Below are positions 17,083 through 25,544 of a DNA stretch of 64,000 nt, piece after piece. The position numbers were made by a program, and so were the translations under genes. The stretch is taken from assembly GCA_030536995.1 (NCBI GenBank), contig JAUNOY010000007.1, positions 1 through 64,000 of the forward strand, given 5' to 3'. The notes under the pieces are model-generated. The model saw nothing but the letters and a program-made list of their open reading frames with translations, ran no database searches and was not told the origin of the DNA. How positions within the stretch are numbered: position 1 is the stretch's first letter; each line of letters opens with the position of its first letter. The DNA comes from Eubacteriales bacterium (GTDB taxonomy: Bacteria > Bacillota > Clostridia > Lachnospirales > Lachnospiraceae).

Positions 17083-18507
17083 ATGTGTAATCATTCAGAT
17101 AATCAGGAATTTCTTTCTCCTGAAGAAAGAATCAGGGAAGCCTGCGGGGTATTCGGAATTTATGCCCCTCAGGGGGAAGATGTGGCCGGCACAATTTATT
17201 ACGGTCTTTCCTCTCTCCAACACAGAGGCCAGGAATCCTGCGGAATCGCAGTTTCCGATACCTGTGGTTCCCTGGGAAATATATGCGTACACAAAGGCAT
17301 GGGACTTGTAAGCGAGGTTTTTTCCAGTGACCGGCTCCGGCTTTTAAAGGGAAATCTCGGCATCGGGCATGTGCGTTATTCCACTACAGGAGCAGCCACG
17401 ATCAACAATGCCCAGCCTCTTGTAATGACTTATGTCAAGGGAACCCTTTCCCTGGCACATAATGGAAATCTTGTCAATACAGAGGAGCTGCGCAGGGAGC
17501 TTGCCCTTAACGGGGCGATTTTCCAGACAACCACAGATTCCGAGGTTATTGCCCATCACATTGCAAGGGAACGTGTTCGAAGCCGTACCGTGGAGGAGGC
17601 TGTTCTGAAAACAGCTCTGAAGCTTAAGGGCGCCTATGCCCTGGTGATCACCAGTCCCAGAAAGCTTATCGGTATGCGCGATCCTCAGGGCCTCAAGCCC
17701 CTCTGTCTGGGAAGACGGGGTTCCTCCTACCTTCTTGCCTCGGAAAGCTGCGCCCTCTCGGCAGTCGGTGCACAGTTCGTCAGGGACATTCTGCCGGGTG
17801 AGATCGTTACCATTTCCAAAAACGGGATTTCTTCCAATCAGGAGCTCTGCAATCAGAAGCAGGCTCACTGTATTTTCGAATATATTTACTTTGCAAGACT
17901 GGACAGCCGTATTGACGGTATTTCCGTCCACGCGTCCCGTCTTCAGGCAGGCGCCGCTCTCGCCAGGGCATACCCGGCCCGGGCAGACCTCGTTACCGGA
18001 GTTCCTGACTCCGGTATCACAGCGGCCCAAGGCTTCGCATCTGCGTCCGGCATTCCTTTCAGTATAGCATTTTATAAAAACAGCTATGTGGGAAGGACAT
18101 TCATAAAACCTACGCAAAAAGAACGCGAATCCAGCGTGCGGCTGAAATTAAGCGTTCTGGAAGGCGCTGTAAAGGACAAAAGGATTGTTCTGGTGGATGA
18201 TTCCATTGTACGGGGAACCACCATGGCCAATCTGATTCGCCTTTTAAAGCAGGCCGGAGCTCTAGAGGTTCATGTGCGCATCAGCTCCCCTCCTTTTCTC
18301 TATCCATGTTTTTATGGGACTGATGTGCCCTCCAACAAGCAGCTTCTTGCCGCCTCCCACACAGCGGAGGAAATCTGCCGGATCATTGGAGCAGATTCTC
18401 TTGGCTATTTGAAAATCGATGATCTCCCCTCTCTTGCAGGGAATCTGCCCCTTTGCAAAGCCTGTTTTGACAGTCACTATCCTATCGATGTTTCAAATAC
18501 ATTCTAA
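17083..18507 (+). CDS. purF: Amidophosphoribosyltransferase
   Basis: A 474-residue PurF, the first enzyme of purine synthesis: PRPP plus glutamine to phosphoribosylamine. The class II glutaminase nucleophile is Cys21 (REACGVFGIYAP), to be exposed by cleavage of a 20-residue propeptide as in Bacillus. The phosphoribosyltransferase domain has the PRPP loop IVLVDDSIVRGTT. Cysteines in PCFYG and LCKAC near the end fit the 4Fe-4S Bacillus type. It stands apart from other pur genes and follows the type III glutamine synthetase by 12 bases, so its supply is tied to glutamine synthesis rather than to a purine operon. No purine riboswitch is seen. Whether this is the only purF of the genome is unknown. 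Confidence 0.93.
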   Translation: MCNHSDNQEFLSPEERIREACGVFGIYAPQGEDVAGTIYYGLSSLQHRGQESCGIAVSDTCGSLGNICVHKGMGLVSEVFSSDRLRLLKGNLGIGHVRYSTTGAATINNAQPLVMTYVKGTLSLAHNGNLVNTEELRRELALNGAIFQTTTDSEVIAHHIARERVRSRTVEEAVLKTALKLKGAYALVITSPRKLIGMRDPQGLKPLCLGRRGSSYLLASESCALSAVGAQFVRDILPGEIVTISKNGISSNQELCNQKQAHCIFEYIYFARLDSRIDGISVHASRLQAGAALARAYPARADLVTGVPDSGITAAQGFASASGIPFSIAFYKNSYVGRTFIKPTQKERESSVRLKLSVLEGAVKDKRIVLVDDSIVRGTTMANLIRLLKQAGALEVHVRISSPPFLYPCFYGTDVPSNKQLLAASHTAEEICRIIGADSLGYLKIDDLPSLAGNLPLCKACFDSHYPIDVSNTF

Positions 18508-18511
18508 ATCG

Positions 18512-18557
18512 CAAAGATACCCGCAACCGCCGTTTCCGGCAGGTACGGGTATCTTTG
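18512..18557. terminator. Shared terminator between purF and asnB
   Basis: CAAAGATACCCG (18512-18523) pairs perfectly with CGGGTATCTTTG (18546-18557). It lies in the 62-base gap between two converging genes and probably serves both. Flanking T runs are weak. Confidence 0.65.
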
Positions 18558-18569
18558 TGTCTCTCTTTA

Positions 18570-20150
18570 TTATTTCCCGCTGTCTCCATAGTTTGCAAGG
18601 ACACGGGCGGAAGGATCGTCCACATCACAGCCCTCCCATTCCCTGTTTGGCATCCAGAAGTCTGTAACCATCTGACTCTGTCCCGGATAATATTTCTCAA
18701 ACAGCTCCCGGTACAGAAGGGCTTCCTTTGTAAAAGGCTTTGCGTGGGTGTATTTCCTGCGCTTTTCCCCGTACTCGCTGTCCGTGTAATATGTATTTGC
18801 ATATTCCTTCAGATAGTCTACCATAGAGTGTCCCACTGCATCGGAAAAGGCTGCTTTTTCTCTCCACAGAATTTCCTCCGGAAGGTAATCTCCCTTTTCA
18901 AAGGCATGGCGCAGAAGATATTTTCCCTTGTGATAGGTGTTCAGCTTTTTCCGGGGATCAACAGACATGACGTAACGCACGAAATCAAGATCTCCAAATG
19001 GTACTCTCGCCTCTAAGGAGTTGACTGAGATACAGCGGTCTGCGCGGAGAACATCGTACATATGAAGCTCTCGGATTCTTTTTTCCGCCTCTTTCTGAAA
19101 AGCCTCTGCCGAAGGTGCGAAATCTGTATATTTGTAGCCGAAAAGCTCATCTGAGATCTCGCCTGTGAGAAGCACACGGATATCCGTTTCCTCGTGGATT
19201 GCCTTACAAACAAGATACATTCCGATGCTGGCGCGGATCGTGGTTATATCATAGGTTCCCAGAAGATGAACGACCTCAGGCAGTGCGTCAAGCACCTCCT
19301 CCTTTGTGATGATCACCTCCATGTGATCGCTTCCGATGTAGTCCGCTGCCTGTCTGGCATATTTCAGGTCAATGGCGTCTTCGCTCATACCTATGGCAAA
19401 GGTTCTGATCGGCCGTGCACTTTTCTTTGCCGCAACTGCACATACAAGAGAGGAATCCAGCCCGCCGGAGAGAAGGAATCCCACTCTGGCATCTGCCACA
19501 AGGCGCTTTTCTATTCCCTTAACCAACTTATCATGAATTTTCTCACATACGGTTTCCAGATCGTCTTCACAGATTTTTTCCGTCTTTGCAATATCGCAGT
19601 AGCAGATAAATTTACCGCCCTTATAATAATGTCCCGGAGGGAACGGCATGATCCTGCTGCAGAGTCCCGTAAGATTTTTAGCCTCGCTTGCAAATACGAT
19701 CACACCCTTTTCATCATATCCATAGTAAAGGGGGCGTATTCCGATGGGATCCCGCGCCGCTATATACTCTCCGGCAGCGCCGTCGTAGATGATACAGGCA
19801 AACTCCGCATCCAGTCCGGTAAACATATCGGTCCCGTATTTTTCGTACAGGGGAAGAAGAATCTCACAGTCGGAGTCACTGTAAAAATTATATTCTTTTT
19901 TCAGCTCTTCCCTTATTTTTTCAAATCCGTAAATCTCTCCGTTGCATACCACGCTGTTTCCGTTCAGACAGAAGGGCTGCATTCCGGTGGATGTCAGTCC
20001 CATGATGGCAAGCCTGTGAAAACCCAAAAGCCCCTTTCCCGTATCTGTGATCCGCGTATCGTCAGGTCCTCTGGAAACCGTCCTGTCAAAGTATTTTCTG
20101 AACTCCTCTTTTTTTATTCCTTCACCGCAATATCCCATTATCGAACACAT
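18570..20150 (-). CDS. asnB: Asparagine synthase (glutamine-hydrolysing)
   Basis: A 526-residue AsnB that makes asparagine from aspartate, glutamine and ATP. The N-terminal class II glutaminase has Cys2 (MCSIMGYCG) and CNGEIYGFEKIREEL. The synthetase domain shows the ATP pyrophosphatase loop LLSGGLDSSLV, then LTGEISDELFGYKY. Length is close to the AsnB/AsnA2 form of about 525 residues. It starts 15 bases after glmS with no promoter between, so the two form an operon under the glmS leader. It converges with purF. Confidence 0.94.
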   Translation of the reverse strand: MCSIMGYCGEGIKKEEFRKYFDRTVSRGPDDTRITDTGKGLLGFHRLAIMGLTSTGMQPFCLNGNSVVCNGEIYGFEKIREELKKEYNFYSDSDCEILLPLYEKYGTDMFTGLDAEFACIIYDGAAGEYIAARDPIGIRPLYYGYDEKGVIVFASEAKNLTGLCSRIMPFPPGHYYKGGKFICYCDIAKTEKICEDDLETVCEKIHDKLVKGIEKRLVADARVGFLLSGGLDSSLVCAVAAKKSARPIRTFAIGMSEDAIDLKYARQAADYIGSDHMEVIITKEEVLDALPEVVHLLGTYDITTIRASIGMYLVCKAIHEETDIRVLLTGEISDELFGYKYTDFAPSAEAFQKEAEKRIRELHMYDVLRADRCISVNSLEARVPFGDLDFVRYVMSVDPRKKLNTYHKGKYLLRHAFEKGDYLPEEILWREKAAFSDAVGHSMVDYLKEYANTYYTDSEYGEKRRKYTHAKPFTKEALLYRELFEKYYPGQSQMVTDFWMPNREWEGCDVDDPSARVLANYGDSGK

Positions 20151-20165
20151 ATATTTTTTCCTCCT

Positions 20166-21992
20166 CTATTCTACTGTCACGGATTTCGCAAGGTTTCTCG
20201 GCTTATCCACATCGCATCCTTTTCCCACGGCTACATAGTAGCTCAGAAGCTGCAGGGGAATGATCGCCAGAGAATTGGTGAAATACGGATTTGTTTCCGG
20301 CAAATAGATTACATAATCGGCAGCTTTTTCCGCCTCTGTGTTATCCTCATTTGTTACAAGCAGAACGAAAGCACCTCTTGTGCGTACCTCCGTGATATTG
20401 CTGATCATCTTCCGGTACAGTTCTTTCTGGGTAGAAACCGCAGCAACGAGAGTTCCCTCCTCGATCAGGGAAATTGTTCCGTGCTTCAGCTCTCCTGCCG
20501 CATAGGCCTCCGAATGGATATAGGAAATCTCCTTCAGCTTCAGAGAACCCTCCATGGAAATAGCATAGTCTATTCCCCTTCCTATGAAATAAACGTCTCT
20601 GGCAGCAAGGTATCGGTTGGCAAACCGCTGGATTTTTTCCCTATTGTTCAGAAGCATCTCTATCTGAACGGGAAGCTTTTTCAAATCCCCAAGCATTCCT
20701 GCAAGCTCCTCTCCCGTAAGAATGCCCTTTGCAAAGGCAAATTTCATTGCCAAAAGGTAAATAGCAATAAGTTGGGCAGAATAAGCCTTAGTTGTCGCCA
20801 CTGCGATCTCCGGTCCTGCCCAGGTATACATCACGCTGTCCGCCTCCCTGGCAATGGAACTTCCCACCGCATTGACGATTCCCAGAACTCTGGCGCCTTT
20901 ACTCTTCGCTTCCCTGAGAGCTGCCAGGGTATCAGCGGTCTCACCGGACTGGCTGATAACCGCCACAAGCGTTCCCTCCTCCAGAATTGGGTTTCTGTAT
21001 CGGAATTCTGAGGCAAGCTCCGTTTCTGTGGGAATCCGCGCAAGCCCTTCAAAAATATATTTTGCAGTCACTCCCGCATGGTAGGCGGAACCGCAGGCAA
21101 CGATCACCAGCTTCTTTACCTTGAGAAGCTCCTCCGTGCTCATTCCCAGTTCACCGATATCAATTCCCCCCTCCTTCAGTCTCGGGGAAAATGTATCTGC
21201 AACAGCCCTGGGCTGCTCATACATTTCCTTGAGCATGAAATGCTCAAATCCTCCCTTTTCCGCTGCCTTCACATCCCAGTCGATGTGTACGGAGATTTTT
21301 TCCACCGGCTCCTGATCTGCATTGAAAAATTCCATTCCCTCTTTTGTCATCCGGATGATTTCTCCGTTTTCCACAAAGGTCACATCTCTCGTATATCTCA
21401 GAATTGCCGGAACATCTGATGCGATCATACAGCCATCTTCTGTTTTTCCGACAATCAGGGGACTGTCTTTACGAACGGCGTAAAGCTCATCCGGATGGTC
21501 GCCGAAAAGAATTCCCAGTGCATAGGAGCCTTCCATTCTGTGCATGACCTTTGTGATTGCTTGAAGGGGATTGCCCTGATAATACTCATCCAGAAGGTGA
21601 GCGATAACCTCTGTATCTGTCTCAGAAACAAATTTATAATTTTTTCCTTCCAGCTTTTTCTTCAGCTTCAGATAATTTTCGATAATCCCGTTATGAACGA
21701 CCACAATACTTCCATCCTTATTGTGATGGGGATGGGCGTTTATATCCGACGGTGAACCGTGAGTCGCCCATCTCGTATGACCAATCCCCACAGTTCCCGG
21801 AAGCGTCTCTCCGCCGTGAGTCAGCTCATTTAAGATTTTTAGCCTTCCCCTGGACTTTACTTTCCTGATCTCCTGACCGTCATATACTGCGATTCCTGCA
21901 GAATCATATCCTCTGTATTCCAGCTTTGCCAGTCCGTCCAGAAGAATGGGGGCAGCCTGACTTTTTCCGATATAACCTACAATTCCACACAT
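20166..21992 (-). CDS. glmS: Glutamine-fructose-6-phosphate aminotransferase
   Basis: A 608-residue GlmS, which converts fructose 6-phosphate and glutamine to glucosamine 6-phosphate for cell-wall precursors. The class II glutaminase begins with Cys2 (MCGIVGYIGK). Two SIS sugar-isomerase domains follow (VACGSAYHAGVTAKY; YFIGRGIDYAISMEGSLKLKE), and it ends KSVTVE as usual. The start is set by the Cys2 requirement and by GGAGG eight bases upstream; the frame is open to 22166 but that part covers the leader. The leader carries an ANTAR-type attenuator, and I find no glmS ribozyme, the usual control of this gene in many Firmicutes. It is first in glmS-asnB. Confidence 0.95.
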   Translation of the reverse strand: MCGIVGYIGKSQAAPILLDGLAKLEYRGYDSAGIAVYDGQEIRKVKSRGRLKILNELTHGGETLPGTVGIGHTRWATHGSPSDINAHPHHNKDGSIVVVHNGIIENYLKLKKKLEGKNYKFVSETDTEVIAHLLDEYYQGNPLQAITKVMHRMEGSYALGILFGDHPDELYAVRKDSPLIVGKTEDGCMIASDVPAILRYTRDVTFVENGEIIRMTKEGMEFFNADQEPVEKISVHIDWDVKAAEKGGFEHFMLKEMYEQPRAVADTFSPRLKEGGIDIGELGMSTEELLKVKKLVIVACGSAYHAGVTAKYIFEGLARIPTETELASEFRYRNPILEEGTLVAVISQSGETADTLAALREAKSKGARVLGIVNAVGSSIAREADSVMYTWAGPEIAVATTKAYSAQLIAIYLLAMKFAFAKGILTGEELAGMLGDLKKLPVQIEMLLNNREKIQRFANRYLAARDVYFIGRGIDYAISMEGSLKLKEISYIHSEAYAAGELKHGTISLIEEGTLVAAVSTQKELYRKMISNITEVRTRGAFVLLVTNEDNTEAEKAADYVIYLPETNPYFTNSLAIIPLQLLSYYVAVGKGCDVDKPRNLAKSVTVE

Positions 21993-22062
21993 TTTATAAT
22001 CCTCCATACATCTGAAAATATAACATTTTTGACAAAACGGAAGAAAAATCTCCCGTTTTACC

Positions 22063-22106
22063 AAAAAAAGGCGTCTTTCGTGCATATTTACACGAAAGAC
22101 GCCTTT
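22063..22106 (-). terminator. Leader terminator (attenuator) of glmS-asnB
   Basis: AAAGGCGTCTTTCGTG (22106-22091) pairs perfectly over 16 positions with 22082-22067, with an eight-base loop and seven U after it. It precedes glmS by about 70 bases. A weaker stem (nine pairs) sits between it and the ribosome site at about 22030-22055. Confidence 0.85.
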
Positions 22107-22110
22107 GTCT
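22097..22110 (-). promoter_or_regulatory. ANTAR-type hexaloop hairpin, glmS leader
   Basis: AGAC, loop AAAGGC, GTCT: four pairs and a six-base loop with A1 and G4. The loop and 3' arm are also the 5' arm of the terminator. The stem is the shortest of the four, so protein stabilisation would matter most here. Confidence 0.68.
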
Positions 22111-22121
22111 GTCATACTGGT

Positions 22122-22150
22122 ATCATACGCTTGTGAATGGGATTTGTCAA
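22122..22150 (-). promoter_or_regulatory. glmS-asnB promoter
   Basis: TTGACA (22150-22145), 17 bases, TATGAT (22127-22122) on the minus strand, about ten bases before the hexaloop hairpin. Confidence 0.82.
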
Positions 22151-22232
22151 TAATTATTAACCGCAATAGCGCAAAACCCGTCTATGATTTTCTTTCCTGC
22201 AGCTGTCGTTACCGAAGGGTTCATTTTAAAAC

Positions 22233-22829
22233 TCATAGAGCTTCCCAGAATTCCTTATTATCTACTGGGTTCGCGAATACACGGGGCAGTCCAAGTCTTT
22301 CTGCGCCCCAGTCAGATACTGTCAGCATTGAAGGAACCGCTGTATATTCAAACTGAATTTGGGATGTCATGGATGCTTTTTTATAAACACGTTCGCTAAT
22401 CAGCGCATCATCTGCGTCGGCAAGCGATACGACCTGTGCAGATATCGGAAGCTCTTCTCCCTCCAGAACGTCAGGATATCCGCTTCCGTCATACCGTTCA
22501 TGGTGCCAGCGGCAGATTTCATATGCAATTTTAACAAGGGGTTCCTCTTTATGTAAGGATAAATTTGCCAGCATATCTGCGCCTACTGCAGAATGGGTCT
22601 TAATAACTTCGAATTCTTCTTTTGCCAGACGACCGGGTTTATTTAATATCTCCTCTGAAATTGATATTTTTCCGATATCATGGAATGCCGCCGCCTTACT
22701 GATCATGGATATTTTGGCAGAATCAAGATTATAGGCATTTGTTTTCTCCCTAAGCCGCTTCAGAAGCAGCTCCGTCATGGTTCCTATGTGAAGCACATGC
22801 AGACCGCTCTCTCCATTACGGACAATCAC
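22233..22829 (-). pseudogene. HD-GYP domain remnant
   Basis: The 198-codon frame keeps an HD-GYP core: the HD pair in FHDIGKISISEEILNKPGRL, then HHERYDGSGYPD. HD-GYP proteins hydrolyse cyclic di-GMP. The protein has no sensor or receiver domain at its N terminus. The expected LADxYDAL is changed to LADADDALISERVYKK, and after that the sequence switches to QFEYTAVPSMLTVSDWGAERLGL, which looks like a piece from the front of a PAS-containing signalling protein. This suggests an internal deletion or rearrangement of a larger gene. No promoter or clear ribosome site is seen. It is probably non-functional. Confidence 0.65.
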
Positions 22830-22916
22830 CTCGTATTATGTAAAAAGTATATAGCCTCCGGCTTATTAAAAAAATACTTTCCTTGTACTCAAAATCAACT
22901 GTTCTTTCATTATACC

Positions 22917-22945
22917 TTGCATAACTGCTGCAAATAGGATAAAAT
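22917..22945 (+). promoter_or_regulatory. Rubredoxin promoter
   Basis: TTGCAT (22917-22922), 17 bases, TAAAAT (22940-22945), 36 bases before the rubredoxin start. Confidence 0.65.
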
Positions 22946-22981
22946 AGTAAGGACATCAGAAAAATATGGAGGTAATGTAAT

Positions 22982-23137
22982 ATGAAATATGTATGTGACG
23001 TATGTGGATGGGAATATGATGAGGAAGCCGGATATCCGGAAGGCGGAATCGAGCCGGGAACTAAATGGGAAGACGTTCCGGAAGATTTCGAATGCCCTCT
23101 TTGCTCTGTAGGCAAGGACGAATTTTCTGAAGTATAA
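22982..23137 (+). CDS. Rubredoxin
   Basis: A 51-residue rubredoxin with its single iron held by four cysteines: CDVCGW near the start and CPLCSVGKDEF near the end. Strong acidity and the spacing between the two pairs are typical. Rubredoxins carry one electron, in anaerobes often to peroxide- or oxygen-reducing enzymes. It is monocistronic, with GGAGG before the ATG, its own promoter and its own terminator. Confidence 0.95.
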   Translation: MKYVCDVCGWEYDEEAGYPEGGIEPGTKWEDVPEDFECPLCSVGKDEFSEV

Positions 23138-23163
23138 TCCACTTGCAAATCAGCAGATAAAAA

Positions 23164-23206
23164 CCGGTATTGTATTCACGTGAAGAATACAATACCGGCT
23201 TTTCTT
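23164..23206. terminator. Terminator between rubredoxin and the DUF2284 gene
   Basis: CCGGTATTGTATTC (23164-23177) pairs perfectly with GAATACAATACCGG (23185-23198); CTTTTCTTTT follows on the plus strand and a short A run precedes it, so it can serve both converging genes. Confidence 0.85.
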
Positions 23207-23223
23207 TTACAAAGCTTTATGCT

Positions 23224-23763
23224 TCAGTCAAAAAGAATCATTCCGAAAAATGTCAGAAGTCCTGCTCCGCAGTCATATTCCATATTGCATTTTTCTGTCA
23301 CCTTCCGTACAAAAATACAATATGCCGACATACAGGAGTATTGAAGTTCCGGGAATCTGCACGGCTCGTTATTCGCAAGTGCGCAGGGACTGCACAGCGC
23401 GCATCCGCTGGCGCCTATCATAAACGCATCTCCAGCCTCTTTCCTGACTTTTTTTGTCAGCCTTAAAGCAGCAGCATTATGAGCGCTTTTCGCTTTTTTG
23501 ATTGCTTCTTTGTCTGTATAATCAGAAATTTCCCAGGTACTCTGCAAAAGCAGCGCTTTTTTATGACTGAGGATTTTCGCCCGCATTTCTTCCGGCGTAC
23601 CGCAGACAGGCGGACAGGAATAATTTACTCCGTACTGTCCGCACAAATTCTCTTCACAATACGGCCGGAAAGAATCGTCAAATACAAGTTCATCTGTTCC
23701 CAATACTTTCGCATCTGTAAAATTTTCTTCTATTGCATACTGAATAAGCTGTTCCGTATCCAT
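23224..23763 (-). CDS. DUF2284 family metal-binding protein
   Basis: A 179-residue protein of the DUF2284 family (predicted metal-binding). It is rich in cysteine: CEENLCGQYGVNYSCPPVC around residues 35-54, SGCALCSPCALANNEPC around 120-135, and a C-terminal group. The pattern is reminiscent of iron-sulfur or corrinoid-associated proteins, but no activity is established that I know of. No signal peptide. Single gene, converging with rubredoxin and divergent from the membrane protein at 24032. Two redox or metal proteins side by side may be chance. Confidence 0.85.
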   Translation of the reverse strand: MDTEQLIQYAIEENFTDAKVLGTDELVFDDSFRPYCEENLCGQYGVNYSCPPVCGTPEEMRAKILSHKKALLLQSTWEISDYTDKEAIKKAKSAHNAAALRLTKKVRKEAGDAFMIGASGCALCSPCALANNEPCRFPELQYSCMSAYCIFVRKVTEKCNMEYDCGAGLLTFFGMILFD

Positions 23764-23846
23764 AACATCCTCCTCTGTTTTTCTTTTTATTATATATTAC
23801 CTGCAAAAAAACAGCAAGAAATTCTGAAATCCTTCTGTTTTTCTTC

Positions 23847-23887
23847 TTGACATTTTCCCTCCTCTCCTTTATACTGAACACAGTTCA
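23847..23887 (+). promoter_or_regulatory. Promoter with overlapping palindromic operator 1
   Basis: TTGACA (23847-23852), 17 bases, TATACT (23870-23875). The palindrome TGAAC-ACA-GTTCA (23875-23887) starts on the last base of the -10 box. Such TGAACnnnGTTCA sites are common for TetR-family repressors. The promoter faces the seven-helix membrane protein. Confidence 0.7.
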
Positions 23888-23960
23888 TTTTGAAGAAGCC
23901 GAATTACGGTATTTCCTTTTGATAACCTTCCCTAAAACGGGATTTTTTTTCAAAGCAAAA

Positions 23961-23973
23961 TGAACATTGTTCA
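23961..23973 (+). promoter_or_regulatory. Palindromic operator 2
   Basis: TGAAC-ATT-GTTCA, the same five-base arms as operator 1, centred 86 bases downstream (about eight helical turns). Extended identity (CAAAATGAAC) is in inverted orientation to operator 1. Two sites could allow looping or roadblock repression. Confidence 0.6.
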
Positions 23974-24031
23974 GAGTGGGTTATGAATGCTCTGTCATAC
24001 AACAAATAACAACAAAGAAAGGATTTTTATT

Positions 24032-24700
24032 ATGCAGGCTATTGTAGAAACACTTTTTGATGCCGTATATTTATTCTCTGTAATTGCAATCGGTATCACA
24101 ATGATCAAAAAGAGTAACGGGAACCAGGAGTACAAACTTTTTGGAATCATGGCGGTTGTTCTTGGCGCAGGAGACGCCTTCCATCTTGTTCCACGTGCGC
24201 TCGCTCTTTGCACAACGGGGCTTGAAAACTTTACCGTGGCTCTTGGCACAGGTAAGCTTATCACCTCCATTACCATGACTGTTTTTTATATTCTTTTATA
24301 CTATGTATGGAGAATCCGCTATAAAATCAACGGTCAGAAAAATGTTACTTATGCAGTTTACCTGTTATCTGCCCTGCGCGTGATTCTGTGTCTCTTTCCT
24401 CAGAATGACTGGCTGAGCGCTAAAGCTCCGCTTTCCTGGGGAATTTACAGAAACATTCCTTTTGCGCTTCTCGGTCTTTTGATTATTATTCTTTTTTACA
24501 AAAGTGCAAAGGAGCACGGTGACACAGAATTTAAGTATATGTGGCTGACCATCGTCCTGAGCTTCGGATTTTATATTCCGGTTGTTCTCTGGGCAGATAC
24601 CATCCCTATGATTGGTATGCTTATGATTCCGAAAACCTGCGCTTACGTATGGACTGTTCTCATTGGTTTCAATGCAATGAGAACAGAAACCCTTAAATAA
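24032..24700 (+). CDS. Seven-helix membrane protein of unknown function
   Basis: A 222-residue integral membrane protein. I count seven hydrophobic segments, starting near residues 7, 36, 68, 104, 136, 164 and 190. It has no enzyme motif that I recognise. Charged or polar residues within the membrane part include GAGDAFHLVPR in segment two and a histidine nearby. I chose the ATG at 24032 because AAAGGA lies about eight bases upstream. The upstream region carries a strong promoter and two TGAACnnnGTTCA palindromes, so the gene is probably inducible. A TetR regulator lies 0.8 kb downstream but is not adjacent. Function cannot be assigned. Confidence 0.75.
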   Translation: MQAIVETLFDAVYLFSVIAIGITMIKKSNGNQEYKLFGIMAVVLGAGDAFHLVPRALALCTTGLENFTVALGTGKLITSITMTVFYILLYYVWRIRYKINGQKNVTYAVYLLSALRVILCLFPQNDWLSAKAPLSWGIYRNIPFALLGLLIIILFYKSAKEHGDTEFKYMWLTIVLSFGFYIPVVLWADTIPMIGMLMIPKTCAYVWTVLIGFNAMRTETLK

Positions 24701-24857
24701 GAAAGCAGACGAAATGCATATGCACCGACTTATTTTTGTATAATATAACAGTTTTTCTCCTATAACAAACATTATTATTAATATTTCTTACAATTATACT
24801 GTATTTTAATTACACTGTTATTAAACAAAATAATCTAAAGGAAGGTGGGAATGCATT

Positions 24858-25482
24858 ATGAAAATCAAAAAATTCCAGGCTTGAAATAAATGATATTACA
24901 TGGGGAATGACCGTAGAAGATACTCTTGATGCTTTCAATGCAACCCGTGAAACAGCCTCTTCATTTTACGAAAACAGCACCGGAGCAGTGGCTCAGATAG
25001 AGAACGGATACGAGATGTTCGGGGAAAAGACAGAACAAATAATTTTACAGTTTCTCGATTTTAAAAAGGGTAACGGTATAAAAAAACTTTATCAAGTAGA
25101 CATTGTTTATCCTGAAAATGCAGATATGAAAAGTGTTTTAAACAAAATGAAGGAAGCTTATGGCGATACCGAAAATAAAATAACAATTTATGGTATGTTC
25201 CAAGCCCTAAGCGATGAACAACTGCCACAATATGATTATCAGGAATCTGATAACTTAAAATTATGGGGCGATTCCCCCATTGAATCAATTATCCCTAAAG
25301 AAAATTTTGAGGAAAAAGAAAAATGGCCGGGATTTTCCAAAAATGCAAGACTGACTACTGCCGTTTATGCAAGTGAAAAAAATGCTTACCCATCATTCCA
25401 AAAAAATGGCGTCAGTTTTAATGCTTATAATTTACTTGTTCTTGAAGAAATAAAATCTCAAATATCCAAACAGGAAAATTAA
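24858..25482 (+). pseudogene. Truncated, frame-broken exported-protein-like gene
   Basis: A good ribosome site (GGAAGG) precedes an ATG at 24858, but that frame stops after eight codons (MKIKKFQA). The main frame, open from 24862, reads KNSRLEINDITWGMTVEDTLDAF and continues for about 200 codons to 25482; its first ATG is 24907 with no ribosome site. The MKIKKF start followed by the LEINDITWGMTVED module resembles clostridial lipoproteins in which a signal peptide and Cys come first. A deletion with frameshift that removed the signal peptide would explain this. The remainder has no known domain. It is AT-rich compared with its neighbours. Confidence 0.6.
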
Positions 25483-25511
25483 ACTCAACTGTTCCGGCAT
25501 CTGATTTGAAG

Positions 25512-25544
25512 AGGGGCTCTATATAACATAGAGTCCCCCTTTTT
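25512..25544 (+). terminator. Terminator after the truncated gene
   Basis: AGGGGCTCTAT (25512-25522) pairs with ATAGAG-T-CCCCC, followed by five T. It lies between converging frames. Confidence 0.7.

Noticed and set aside
19194..21011. 605-codon plus-strand frame opposite asnB and glmS
   Set aside because: Shadow of two conserved genes; crosses their junction and has no protein-like features.
21993..22170. glmS ribozyme
   Set aside because: The leader is too short and lacks the ribozyme core; a terminator and hexaloop hairpin explain it.
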